Shown: one piece after another, positions 10,146 through 19,400 of the stretch
Position numbering within the stretch: position 1 is the stretch's first letter
Layout: each line of letters begins with the position of its first letter
Assembly: GCF_003311645.1 (NCBI RefSeq)
Contig: NZ_QEST01000280.1
Location: 62,001 to 126,000, forward strand
Source: Streptomyces sp. PT12
GTDB taxonomy: Bacteria > Actinomycetota > Actinomycetes > Streptomycetales > Streptomycetaceae
DNA length: 64,000 bases
Direction: 5' to 3'
Notes under the pieces: generated by a model
What the model saw: only the letters and a program-made list of their open reading frames with translations
Database searches by the model: none
Told to the model about the DNA's origin: nothing
Position numbers and translations under genes: made by a program

Positions 10146-10199
10146 GCCGCTCGATCCGCGCATTTTCCAGGGTCAACTCGCAAGAGGAATGGAAGATAC

Positions 10200-11876
10200 G
10201 TGCCCCGCACTCGTATTGATGACACCACGGCCGCACCCTGGTGGCGCACTGCCGTCGTGTATCAGGTCTACATCCGCAGCTTCGCCGACGGCAACGGCGA
10301 CGGCATCGGAGACATCGCCGGACTGCGCGCCAGGATGCCCTATCTGAGGGAGCTCGGCGTCGACGCCGTCTGGATCAACCCGTGGTACCCGTCGCCGATG
10401 GCGGACGGGGGCTACGACGTCTCCGACTACCGCGGCATCGACCCGTCGTTCGGCACCCTGGCCGAGGCCGAGGAGATGATCGCCGAGGCGCACGCCCTCG
10501 GGATCCGCGTCGTGCTCGACATCGTGCCGAACCACACATCGGACCAGCACCGCTGGTTCGCCGAAGCCCTCGCCTCGGCCCCCGGCTCACCCGAGCGAGA
10601 GCGTTATGTCTTCAGGGACGGCAAGGGCCCCGACGGCTCGCTGCCGCCCAACGACTGGCGCAGCCGCTTCGGCGGGCGCGCCTGGACCCGGATCACCGAG
10701 CCCGACGGCACCCCGGGCCAGTGGTATCTGCACCTCTTCGCCGCCGAGCAGCCCGACCTCAACTGGAACAGCCGCGAGGTGCGGGCGGAGTTCGAGTCGA
10801 TCCTGCGGTTCTGGTTCGACCGGGGCGTCGACGGCTTCCGCGTCGACGTGGCGCACGGCCTGGTCAAGCAGCCGGGGCTGCCGGACATCGGGCTGCCCGA
10901 CGAGGCGCTGTTCGACGAGGAGCGGCGGCGGCCCAACCATCCGCACTGGGACGTCGACAGCGTCCACGAGATCTACCAGACGTGGCGGAAGATCGCGGAC
11001 TCGTACGCGGACGAGCGGGTGTTCGTGGCCGAGGCGCATGTGCACGAGGAACGCCTGCCGCTGTACGTGCGCCAGGACGAGCTGCACACCGCGTTCAACT
11101 TCCCCTTTCTCAAGGCCCCTTGGGAGGCGAAGGAGCTACGCGCGGTGATCGATCAGAGCATCTGCGCCCTCGCCCTCGTGGGGGCCCCTCCGACCTGGGT
11201 GCTCTCCAATCACGACGTGCCGCGGCATGTGACCCGCTACGGCCGCGACTGCACCCGCACGCTGGAGCACGACGTCGAGCCGGGGCCGAGCGACCGGACG
11301 CTGGGGACGCGGCGGGCGCGGGCGGCGGCGCTGCTGACGATGGCGCTGCCGGGCAGCGCCTATGTCTACCAGGGCGAGGAGCTGGGCCTGTGGGAGGTGG
11401 AGGACCTGCCCGAGGAGTCGTTGCAGGACCCCACGTGGCGGCGTTCGGGCCACACGGTGCGCGGCCGGGACGGCTGCCGGGTGCCGCTGCCGTGGTCGGG
11501 CATGGACGCGCCGTTCGGCTTCGGGCCCAAGGGCAGCGAGCCCTGGCTGCCGCAGCCCGCCGACTGGGCCGGGGCGTCGGCGCAGGCGCAGTCGGGGACG
11601 CCGGGGTCGATGCTGGAGCTGTACCGGACGGCGCTGCGGCTGCGGCAGGAGCAGCCGGGGTTCCGCGGTGAGTCGCTGACGTGGCTCGACACCCCCGACG
11701 GGGTGCTGGGCTTCGAGCGGTCGCCGGTGCTGCGCTGCCTGGTGAACTTCTCGGCGGATCCGCTGCCGCTCCCGAAGAACTGGGGCGTGCTGCTGGCCAG
11801 CGACCGGATCCCCGGCGGCATGCTGCCCGCGGACACCACGGTGTGGCTGTGGGGCGGGGGCGCCGCGCGGCGCTGA
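10200..11876 (+). CDS. GH13 alpha-glucosidase / oligo-1,6-glucosidase type
   Basis: It hydrolyses alpha-glucosidic bonds of malto- or isomalto-oligosaccharides. No signal peptide is present, so it is cytoplasmic. The four GH13 regions are visible in 558 residues: DIVPNHTS near 108-114; GFRVDVAHG with nucleophile Asp216; FVAEAHV with acid/base Glu278; and VLSNHDVPRH with Asp339. The calcium/loop signature DGNGDGIGD-like region near 30-38 is also present. The GTG start is preceded by GGAATGGAAG. It follows the LacI-type regulator closely and is probably transcribed with it; the transporter for its substrate must be elsewhere. Confidence 0.9.
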   Translation: MPRTRIDDTTAAPWWRTAVVYQVYIRSFADGNGDGIGDIAGLRARMPYLRELGVDAVWINPWYPSPMADGGYDVSDYRGIDPSFGTLAEAEEMIAEAHALGIRVVLDIVPNHTSDQHRWFAEALASAPGSPERERYVFRDGKGPDGSLPPNDWRSRFGGRAWTRITEPDGTPGQWYLHLFAAEQPDLNWNSREVRAEFESILRFWFDRGVDGFRVDVAHGLVKQPGLPDIGLPDEALFDEERRRPNHPHWDVDSVHEIYQTWRKIADSYADERVFVAEAHVHEERLPLYVRQDELHTAFNFPFLKAPWEAKELRAVIDQSICALALVGAPPTWVLSNHDVPRHVTRYGRDCTRTLEHDVEPGPSDRTLGTRRARAAALLTMALPGSAYVYQGEELGLWEVEDLPEESLQDPTWRRSGHTVRGRDGCRVPLPWSGMDAPFGFGPKGSEPWLPQPADWAGASAQAQSGTPGSMLELYRTALRLRQEQPGFRGESLTWLDTPDGVLGFERSPVLRCLVNFSADPLPLPKNWGVLLASDRIPGGMLPADTTVWLWGGGAARR

Positions 11877-11923
11877 GAGGCGCCGCGCCTGAGCCCATTG
11901 CGCCGGTGCCCGTCACATGGCCG

Positions 11924-12295
11924 TCAAGGAGCGGCGTAGGCGGCGCGGATCGCGTCCTCGACCGCGGCCCGCGCCGCGGCCCGGTCGAGGCCGAGCCGCC
12001 GCGCGCGCTCCGCGTACGCCAGGGCCGCCGCCGCCGCCTCCCGCGCGGCGGCGTCCCCGGCCGCGGCGACGAACGTGCCGTTGCGGCCCCTGGTCTCGAC
12101 GACGCCGTCGGCCTCAAGGGCGCGATACGCCTTGGCCACGGTGTTGGCGGCTAGGCCGAGGTCGTCGGCGAGGCCGCGGACGGTGGGCAGTCGGTAGCCC
12201 ACGGGCAGGCGCCCGGATCGCGCCTGGTCGGCGATCTGGGCGCGCAGCTGCTCGTAGGGGGCGGCGGTCGCCGCCGGATCGATGGTGACCTTCAC
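11924..12295 (-). CDS. GntR-family regulator, short YtrA/YhcF type
   Basis: The 123-residue protein consists almost entirely of a GntR winged helix (about residues 10-75; PYEQLRAQIADQARSGRL, LPTVRGLADDLGLAANTV). A short Ala-rich helical tail replaces a ligand domain. Its GTG (12295-12293) overlaps the stop of the N-hydroxylase gene (GTGA), so it is the last gene of the iron-box operon and its translation is coupled. YtrA-type regulators usually sit with ABC transporters; here none is present, so its targets are open. Confidence 0.85.
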   Translation of the reverse strand: MKVTIDPAATAAPYEQLRAQIADQARSGRLPVGYRLPTVRGLADDLGLAANTVAKAYRALEADGVVETRGRNGTFVAAAGDAAAREAAAAALAYAERARRLGLDRAAARAAVEDAIRAAYAAP

Positions 12296-13680
12296 TCCAG
12301 CGATTGTGCCGCAGGGGCTCCGAACGTCTGGAACGCGGTGCGGCGCGGGACCCTGAAGACCTCGCTGCCCATGACCCCGTTGAGGATCACGGCGCCTCGG
12401 TAGGCGCCGATGCCCAGGTCGGGGGCGGCGGCGCCATGGGTGTGCAGCTCCGCGTTCTGCACCCACAGCCCGGCGCCGACCTCGGGGACCGTGGCGATCC
12501 TGTGGTCCGCGTCCACGGCGTAACGCCCCTGGTCGTCCCAGGCGATGAGCTTGTCGACCGGGGCCACGCAGTCGGGGCGGCGCGGGGCATAGCCGGTGGC
12601 CGCGACGATCGCGCCCGTGGTCAGCGTGGACTGCTCCCCGGTGTCGGCGTGCGCGGTGGTCAGCCGGATCCCCTCGCCGCCGGGACCCGGCTCGGCGTCG
12701 ACCACGGCGGTGGCGGGGAGCAGGGTCACCGGGGGCCGGTCGCCGTCGAGCATGTGGTCGTACAGCTCGCCGTGGATGAGGTCGATGGTCTCGCTGTCGA
12801 TGCCCTTGTAGAGCTGCCACTGCGAGGCCACGAGCCGGTCGCGGACGTCGGGGGCGAGCCCGTTGAAGTACCGCATGTAGGCGGGGGTGGTGTACTCGAG
12901 GACCAGCTTGGAGTAGTCGAGCGGGGCGAAGCCCCATGAGCGGGTCAGCCAGGTGAGGGCCCAGCCCGCGGAGCGCTGGCGGCGCAGCAGGTCGAGGAAG
13001 ACCTCGGCGCCCGACTGGCCGCCGCCGACCACGGTGATGTCCCGCACCCCCGCCGCGGCGAGCGCGTCGATCCTGTGCAGGAACGTTCCTGAGTGGAAGA
13101 CGCGGTCGCCGAGCGCGCGGGACGCGGCGGCGAGCGGGGCGGGGAGCACGGGCTCGGTGCCGACGCCGAGCACGACGTTGCGCGCGCGCCGGACGCGGGT
13201 CGCGCCCGTGGCGGTGTCGCGCAGGGTCAGCTCCCACAGGTCGCCCGCGGCGTTCCAGTGGAGGGCGTCGACCGAGGTGCCGAAGTGGAGCCCCGGCAGC
13301 CGGGCGGCGGCCCACGCGCAGTAGTCGGCGTACTCGCGCCGTGGGACGTGGAAGCGCTCGGCGACGTAGAAGGGGTACATCCGGTCGTGCTCGGCCAGGT
13401 AGTTGAGGAACGACCAGCGGCTCGTGGGCCTGACCAGGGTGACCAGGTCGGCGAGGAAGCCGACCTGGAGCCTGGCCCAGTCGAACATCAGCCCGGGGTG
13501 CCAGTCGTAGGCCGGGCGGCGGTCGTAGGCGGCGTAGGAGAGCCCCGCCACCTCGTCGGCGAGGGCCGAGAGGGAGAGGTTGAACGGGCCGATGCCGATG
13601 GCGGCCAGGTCGAGGACGGCCTCGGCGCTCGCGTTCTCGTTCGCGTCTTCGTCGGCGCTCTCGTCCACGCGCGCGGTCAT
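12292..13680 (-). CDS. Lysine/ornithine/diamine N-monooxygenase
   Basis: FAD- and NADPH-dependent N-hydroxylases of this family make hydroxamate precursors for siderophores. The 462-residue protein shows the FAD motif GIGPFNLS (29-36), the substrate-side block DWHPGLMF and QVGFLADLVT, the NADPH-binding GGGQSGAE region (about 200-207), the ATGY motif (DAIVAATGY-like), and the late HTHG element. An acidic stretch of 20 residues precedes the FAD motif. Start and stop overlap both neighbours (ATGA with the decarboxylase, GTGA with the GntR gene), so the three proteins are made together. The preferred amine is not readable from sequence. Confidence 0.9.
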   Translation of the reverse strand: MTARVDESADEDANENASAEAVLDLAAIGIGPFNLSLSALADEVAGLSYAAYDRRPAYDWHPGLMFDWARLQVGFLADLVTLVRPTSRWSFLNYLAEHDRMYPFYVAERFHVPRREYADYCAWAAARLPGLHFGTSVDALHWNAAGDLWELTLRDTATGATRVRRARNVVLGVGTEPVLPAPLAAASRALGDRVFHSGTFLHRIDALAAAGVRDITVVGGGQSGAEVFLDLLRRQRSAGWALTWLTRSWGFAPLDYSKLVLEYTTPAYMRYFNGLAPDVRDRLVASQWQLYKGIDSETIDLIHGELYDHMLDGDRPPVTLLPATAVVDAEPGPGGEGIRLTTAHADTGEQSTLTTGAIVAATGYAPRRPDCVAPVDKLIAWDDQGRYAVDADHRIATVPEVGAGLWVQNAELHTHGAAAPDLGIGAYRGAVILNGVMGSEVFRVPRRTAFQTFGAPAAQSLE

Positions 13681-15209
13681 GAGGTCTCCTCGCTCATGCC
13701 CGCCCGCGCGACCGCGGTGAGCAGCTCGTCGATGTCGGTCGTGGTGGCCTGGGGATTGAGCAGGGTCAGCTTGAGCCGGACCGAGCCCGCGACGTCGGTG
13801 CGGCCGATGAGCGCGGCGCCCTCGCGCAGCAGGCGGCGGCGCAGCGCGCCGTTGACCGCGTCGATCCCCGCGGGGTCCGCCGCGGCGTCGGCGGCCCGGT
13901 GCGGGAGGTAGCGGAACACGACGGTGGTGAGCACGGGTTCGGCGGCCAGCTCGAGCCTGGGGTGGGCCTCGACGGTGCGGGCGGCGTGCCTGGCCAGGTC
14001 GTGGCACGCGTCGAGCATCGCGCCGATGCCCTCGCGCCCGAGCGCGAGGAAGGTGGCGGCCACCTTGAACGCGTCCGCCCTGCGCGTCGTCTGCAACGAG
14101 TGCCCGAGCAGCCCGTCGTAGCCCTCGGCGCCGTCGTCGTCGGGGTTGAGGTAGGCCACCCTGAGGCCGGTCGAGGCGACGAGGTCGCGGCGCTCGCGGA
14201 CCAGCAGGGCGCTGGCGGCCGCGGGCTGCCAGGCGGTCTTGTGCAGGTCGATCGTGACCGAGTCGGCCGCGTCGAGCCCTTCGAGCAGCGGGCGCAGCCG
14301 GTCGGAGAAGAGCGCGCCGCCCCCGTAGGCCGCGTCCACGTGCAGCCGCACCCCGTGCCGGGCGGCGACGGCGGCGATCTCGGGCAGCGGGTCGATGGAG
14401 CCGTAGTCGGTGGTGCCCGCGGTGGCGACGACGGCGATGGGCAGCTCGCCCGAGGCCCTGTTGGCCAGGGAACGAGCCAACTCCGCCGGGATCATGCGGT
14501 GTTCGGCGTCGGCGGGCACGGTGCGGACGGCGTCCTCGCCAAGCCCGAGAACGGCGCAGGCGCGGGCGACGGAGAAGTGGGCGAGCTCGGAGCAGTACAC
14601 GACCGGGGTGACGGTGAGCCCGGTCAGCCCCGCGCCCCTGACGTCGGCCCGGCCGCCGAGCGCGGTGTCGCGGGCGATCAGCAGGGCCTGGAGGTTGGAC
14701 GCGGTGCCGCCGGGGGTCAGGACGCCGTCGGCCTCGGGCCCGTATCCGGCGAGGTCGGCGAGGGAGCGGAGCACGCGGCGTTCTATCTCGACCGCATAGG
14801 GGCCGCTGTCCCAGGTGTCGAGCGAGGGGTTGAAGACCGAGGCGAGGACATCGGCCGCGGCGGCCACGCTCAGCGAGGGGGGCTGGAGGTGGGCGGCGGC
14901 CCTGGGGTCGGCGAGGTCGACGGTGTGGGCGGCGAAGGAGCGGGCGAGGGCGAGAATGGCGGAACGGCCGCCACCGGTACGGGGCAGCGGACCCTCGGGG
15001 AGCTGGGCGTCCACCAGGCGGGACAGCTCGGCGGGGGTGAGGGCGGGCAGCGGGCCGCTGCGGCGGCGCAGGGCGCTCGCGGCCTCCCTGGTCAGCTCGG
15101 TGACGAGGCGTCCGACATCAGCGAGACCCGCGGGGTCGGCGGCGAGCAGATCGGGCTCCAGGAGGGTGGGGGGCGCGGGTACGGGTGGTGCATGACCGGG
15201 CATGCTCAT
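13677..15209 (-). CDS. PLP-dependent decarboxylase (group II; diaminobutyrate/lysine/tyrosine type)
   Basis: Group II PLP decarboxylases convert an amino acid to its amine. In 510 residues one sees AHLQPPSLSVAAAAD, NPSLDTWDSGP, LTPGGTASNLQALL, the PLP-contacting HVDAAYGG, and the Schiff-base Lys324 in TIDLHKTAWQP. The HLQPPSL form is closer to the diaminobutyrate/aromatic branch than to the canonical DesA of desferrioxamine synthesis (inference). It is first in a three-gene operon, with an iron box 73 bases upstream. With the N-hydroxylase it could yield an N-hydroxydiamine. The start ATG at 15209 has only a weak ribosome-binding site; the ATG at 15203 is an alternative. Confidence 0.87.
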   Translation of the reverse strand: MSMPGHAPPVPAPPTLLEPDLLAADPAGLADVGRLVTELTREAASALRRRSGPLPALTPAELSRLVDAQLPEGPLPRTGGGRSAILALARSFAAHTVDLADPRAAAHLQPPSLSVAAAADVLASVFNPSLDTWDSGPYAVEIERRVLRSLADLAGYGPEADGVLTPGGTASNLQALLIARDTALGGRADVRGAGLTGLTVTPVVYCSELAHFSVARACAVLGLGEDAVRTVPADAEHRMIPAELARSLANRASGELPIAVVATAGTTDYGSIDPLPEIAAVAARHGVRLHVDAAYGGGALFSDRLRPLLEGLDAADSVTIDLHKTAWQPAAASALLVRERRDLVASTGLRVAYLNPDDDGAEGYDGLLGHSLQTTRRADAFKVAATFLALGREGIGAMLDACHDLARHAARTVEAHPRLELAAEPVLTTVVFRYLPHRAADAAADPAGIDAVNGALRRRLLREGAALIGRTDVAGSVRLKLTLLNPQATTTDIDELLTAVARAGMSEETS

Positions 15210-15281
15210 GGGTTCTTAGGGTGTCCCTTGTCTCGGTCTCGACTTCGGCTGGTCGGGCGCGGCTGATGGACGGGTGACAAT

Positions 15282-15300
15282 TTAGGTTAGGCATACCTAA
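15282..15300. promoter_or_regulatory. Iron box (DmdR/IdeR operator)
   Basis: TTAGGTTAGGCATACCTAA matches the actinobacterial iron-box palindrome TTAGGTTAGGCTAACCTAA at all but one or two central positions. It sits 73 bases upstream of the decarboxylase gene and directly after the stop of the ImuB-like gene, so the operon should be repressed when iron is plentiful. Confidence 0.9.
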
Positions 15301-15305
15301 GTTTG

Positions 15306-16406
15306 TCAACCGGGTCCATGTGCCCCGCCGTTCCCCACCAGGCGCGCCGCGTAACCGACGGCCCCCGCGCCGAAGCGGCGCCGGGCGCGGTCGGCGGCCG
15401 CCTCGGCGCGGCGGCGGCGTTCGTCGGCCGGGTCGAGGGAGAGCTGGCGCGTGGCGTGCTCCGCCTCGGTCAGCTGCTCGGCGCGCAGCGTCACCGATCT
15501 GACCCGGGCCCGCTGGAGGCCGAGCGCGTCGTGCAGCGCGTAGGCGGTCCCGGCCAACGCCGGGGTGTGCGCGGTCGGTTCGGGCAGGGTCCTGCTGCGG
15601 GTCGTGGCGGAGCGGTCGGCGTAGCGGACGGTGAGGGTCAGGGCGCGGGCGGTCAGGGCCTCATCCCGCAGCCGGTACCCGAGGTCGTCGGCGAGGGTGA
15701 GCAGGGCGCGGCGCCGGGTGGCCGCGTCCAGCTCGTCATGGCCGAATCTCAGCTCCGCCGACGCCGAACGGGCCGGTGCCCCCGGGATGACCGGCGTGGG
15801 GTCGATGCCGCGCGCCAGGGCGTGCACGCGGCGCGCGGGGGCGGCGCCCAGGATGCGCTGAAGGGTGGCGGGCGGCACGGCGGCGATCCGGCCGACGGTG
15901 GTCAGGCCGTAGGAGGACAGCGCGCGGGCCGTGGCCGCGCCGACGCCGTGCAGCGCGTTCGCGGGCCGGTCGCCGAGGAACGCGGCGACCGCGCCCTCCT
16001 CGTCCGGCACCTCGAACACCCCGCCCGCGGTGGGGCGTTCGGGCTCTGCCGCGGCCACGGCCGCCGCGGCCATCCGCGCGAGCAGGGGGTTGGCGGCGAC
16101 CCCGATGGCGCAGTCCGTGCGGTGCAGGGCCAGCGCCCGCACCCGCACCAGCCGGGCGAGCCGGGCGGCGTCGCGGCCGAAGTACCGCAGGGCGCCCCCG
16201 ACATCGGCGAGCGCGGCGTCGGGCGGCAGGGCCTGGACGACGGGGGTGATGCCGTGCAGCAGCCGCAGCAGCCCGGGGTAGGCCCCGGTGGCACCGCGGT
16301 CGGTGACACCGCGGTCGGTGACACCGCGGTCGGTGACACCGCGGTCAAGGAACCGCACGAAGAGCACCCGGCGCCCCGGCGCGCTCCCCCGGGGGCTCTC
16401 GTTCAT
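15306..16406 (-). CDS. imuB: ImuB-like, probably inactive Y-family polymerase protein
   Basis: ImuB is a non-catalytic Y-family relative that tethers DnaE2 to the replisome during damage-induced mutagenesis. The 366 residues carry a palm/HhH arrangement (IGVAANPLLARMAA, LHGVGAATARALSSYGLTTVGRI) and the little-finger region (about 235-310). The catalytic N-terminal Asp-X-Asp motif is replaced by FVRFLDRG, and no Asp-Glu pair precedes the LRYFG block, so it cannot polymerise. Its ATG (16406) overlaps the dnaE2 stop (ATGA). A repeated GVTDR segment lies near residues 18-33. The gene symbol rests on context as much as on sequence. Confidence 0.8.
   Translation of the reverse strand: MNESPRGSAPGRRVLFVRFLDRGVTDRGVTDRGVTDRGATGAYPGLLRLLHGITPVVQALPPDAALADVGGALRYFGRDAARLARLVRVRALALHRTDCAIGVAANPLLARMAAAAVAAAEPERPTAGGVFEVPDEEGAVAAFLGDRPANALHGVGAATARALSSYGLTTVGRIAAVPPATLQRILGAAPARRVHALARGIDPTPVIPGAPARSASAELRFGHDELDAATRRRALLTLADDLGYRLRDEALTARALTLTVRYADRSATTRSRTLPEPTAHTPALAGTAYALHDALGLQRARVRSVTLRAEQLTEAEHATRQLSLDPADERRRRAEAAADRARRRFGAGAVGYAARLVGNGGAHGPG
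16292..16346. repeat. 15-bp tandem repeat inside the imuB-like gene
   Basis: Units at 16292, 16307 and 16322 and a partial one at 16337 (CACCGCGGTCGGTGA) encode repeated (R)GVTD near the protein N-terminus, where active Y-family enzymes carry catalytic residues. Confidence 0.9.
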
Positions 16407-19400
16407 CCCGCGCTCCCCGGGCTGGCGTGCCACAGCTTGCGGGGGGCCTTGGGCGAGTCGCCCGGTGGCCTGAGGTCGGCCCAGGGGTGCAGCGAGTAGC
16501 CGGTAGACAGCTCGATCCTGCGGTCCACAGGATCCCCGCCGCGGTCATCGCCGCCGCCGTTCCCCCCGGACTCCCCGGACTCGCCGGACTCCCCGGGCTC
16601 GCCGGACTCCCCGGGCTCGCCGGGCTCCCCGGGCTCGCCGGGCTCGCCGGGCTCCCCGGACTCCCCAGGCTCGCCGCCCGCGAGGCGTTCCGCCACGGCG
16701 TCGAGGCCGCCGGCGCGGCGGAGCTCGGCCAGCTCGGCGAGATCCCAGGCGGCGTGGCCGACCACGCTCAGGGTGCGGGGGCCGCGCCGCTGCACGGTGC
16801 CGCGCACCAGCAGCAGCCACGCGTGAAAGACGGTGTGGGCGCACGCGGCGTGGCTGTCCTCGAAGAACGCCAGGTCGACCAGGCCCGTCGCGTCGTCAAG
16901 GGTGACAAAGATCACCCGCTTCCCCGAGCGGATCGGCGGCGTCTGGGTCGCCACCTTGGCCCCGGCGACCAGCACGGTCTCGCCGTGCCCCGCCTCGCGC
17001 AGGCGGCGGGCCGAGAGCGCGCCCAACTCCTCGAGGAACGCGTGATGATCGGCCAGCAGATGGCGCGAGGTCTCCATGCCGAGCACCCCGAGCTCGGCGC
17101 CCAGCCGCTCGTCCGCGTCGAGGTCGGGCAGCCAGGCGGGGGGCTCGGCGGAGGGCGCGGCCCCCTCGCCACCGCCGCCCTCGCCATGGCCACCCTCGCC
17201 ACCGCCACCCTCGCCATGGCCACCGTCGCCATGGCCACCGTCGCCACCGCCCTCGCCGTCGAGGGGCAGGGGCGAGCCGCCGAGCGCCCCCGCGCCGCGC
17301 CGCTGCCGGTGCAGCTCGGCGACGCGCAGCAGCAGGTCGCGGCGGTTGGGCCCGAACGCGTCCAACGCGCCGACCTTCGCGAGCCGTTCGGCCACGGGGC
17401 GGGAGGGGGCGGCCCGGGTCATCAGGTCATCGAGGGAGGCATAGGGCCGCCCCGCCGCGATCCGCGCCGCCTCGTCCTCGCCGATGCCCCGCACCTCGCC
17501 GAGGGCGAGCCGCAGCCCCAACCGGCCAGATTCAGACTCCAGTTCGATTCGATAGGTGGCGTCCGAACGGTTCACATCGAGCGGCAGCACCGGCACCCCG
17601 CGCCTCCTGGCGTCGGCGAGCAGCAGCCGCTTGGGGTACATGCCGGGGTCGTGCGCGAGCAGCCCCGCGTAGAACGCGGCCGGGTGGTGCGCCTTGAGCC
17701 AGGCGGACTGGTAGGTCGGGACGGCGAAGGCGACGGCGTGCGCCTTGCAGAAGCCGAAGCTGCCGAACGCCTCAAGGATCTCCCAGGCCCGGGCGACCGC
17801 CTCGGGCGCGTAGCCGCGCGCAGCGCACTCCCTGGTGAACCACTCGCGCACGCGCGGCTGCCGTTCGCCGTCCGAGAGCGCGCGCCGCGCCTCGTCGGCC
17901 AGCGCGCGGTCGCAGCCGGTCAGCCGGGACAGCACGCCGATGACCTGCTCGTGGAAGATCACCACGCCATGGGTCTCGCTCAGCACCTCCTCCAGGTCCT
18001 GATGGGGGTAGCGCGGCGCGCGCCTGCCCCGCCTGGCCTCGATGAAGGGGCGCACCATGTCGGCGCCGACGGGCCCCGGCCGAAACAGCGATATGTCGAC
18101 GACGAGGTCGTGGAAGGTCTCGGGCTGGAGCCTCCCGATGAGGTCGCGCTGGCCCGGCGACTCGATCTGGAAGCAGCCGAGCGTCTCGGCCGAGCGGATC
18201 AGGGCGAACGCCGCCGGGTCGTCGGGCGGCACCGCGGCGGGGTCATCCAGGTCGACGCGCTCCCCCGTGACCCGTTCGACCTCGTCGAGCGCGTGCGCCA
18301 TGGCCGACTGCATCCGCACCCCCAGCACGTCGAGCTTGAGCAGCCCGAGGTCCTCGACATCCTCCTTGTCGAACTGCGACATGGCGAACCCCTCGCCGCT
18401 CGTGGGCACCACGGGCGTGCGCGCGCGCAGCGTCGCGTCGGAGAGCAGGACGCCGCACGGGTGCATGGCGACCCCGCGCGGCAGCCCGTCCAGCGCCTCG
18501 ACCAGGTCCCACATCCGCGGCGGGTGGGCGTCGGGGTCGATGCCGCGCAGCTCGGGCAGCTCCGCGAGCGCGGCGCGCGCGTCCCTTGCCCTGATGTGCG
18601 GGAACGCCTTGGCCAGCCGCCCGACCTCGGCCGGGTCGAGGCCGAGCGCCAGGCCGACATCGCGGACGGCGTGCCGCACCCGGTAGGTCTCGGGCATGGC
18701 GACGGTGGCCACGCGCTCCTCCCCGAACCGCTCGAAGATCGCCCGGTATGCCTCGATGCGGCGGGCGGACTCCACGTCGATGTCGATGTCGGGCAGCGCG
18801 CCGCGGCGCGGCGAGAGGAACCGCTCCATCAGCAGCCCGTGCTCCACGGGGTCGGCCTGGGCGATGCCGAGCAGGTGGTTCACCAGGGCGCCCGCGCCCG
18901 AGCCGCGCGCCGCCACCCGGATCCCCAGCCCTCGGATGTCGTCGACGACCTGGGCGACGGTGAGGAAGTACGAGGCGAAGCCGAGCCGTCGGACGATGCC
19001 AAGCTCCTCGTCCAGGCGGGCCCAGCGCTTCGCGTCCCCGTCGTAGCCGCGCAGCACCATGCCAGCGGCGCAGCGGGAGCGCAGCACGCGGTCGGCGGTG
19101 CGCCCGGCCGCGCCGACCAGCCCGGGCTCGGGGAAGTACACGCCGCCGATGCCCAGGTCGCGGGCCGGGTCGACGCGGCAGGCCGCGGCGGTGCGCTCGG
19201 TGAGGTCGAGCAAGCGGTGGGCCGCGGACCGGCGGTATCCGGCCGCTTCGGCGATGCGCCGGGCGGCCCGCGCCATGGCGTCGGGGCCCTTGAGCCAGCG
19301 CTCGCCGTTGTCCAGGCCGCGGCGCGGATCGATGGGGACGAGGCGGCGCGCGGCGTCCAGCACGTCGGCGACCCGGCCCTGGCCCGGGTCGGCGTAGCGC

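Noticed and set aside
12292-15209. Complete desferrioxamine (desABCD) cluster
   Set aside because: Only decarboxylase and N-hydroxylase are present; no acyltransferase or NIS synthetase lies within the window.
16292-17265. Tandem repeats as a CRISPR array
   Set aside because: Units are 9-15 bp, contiguous, without spacers, and in frame within coding sequence.
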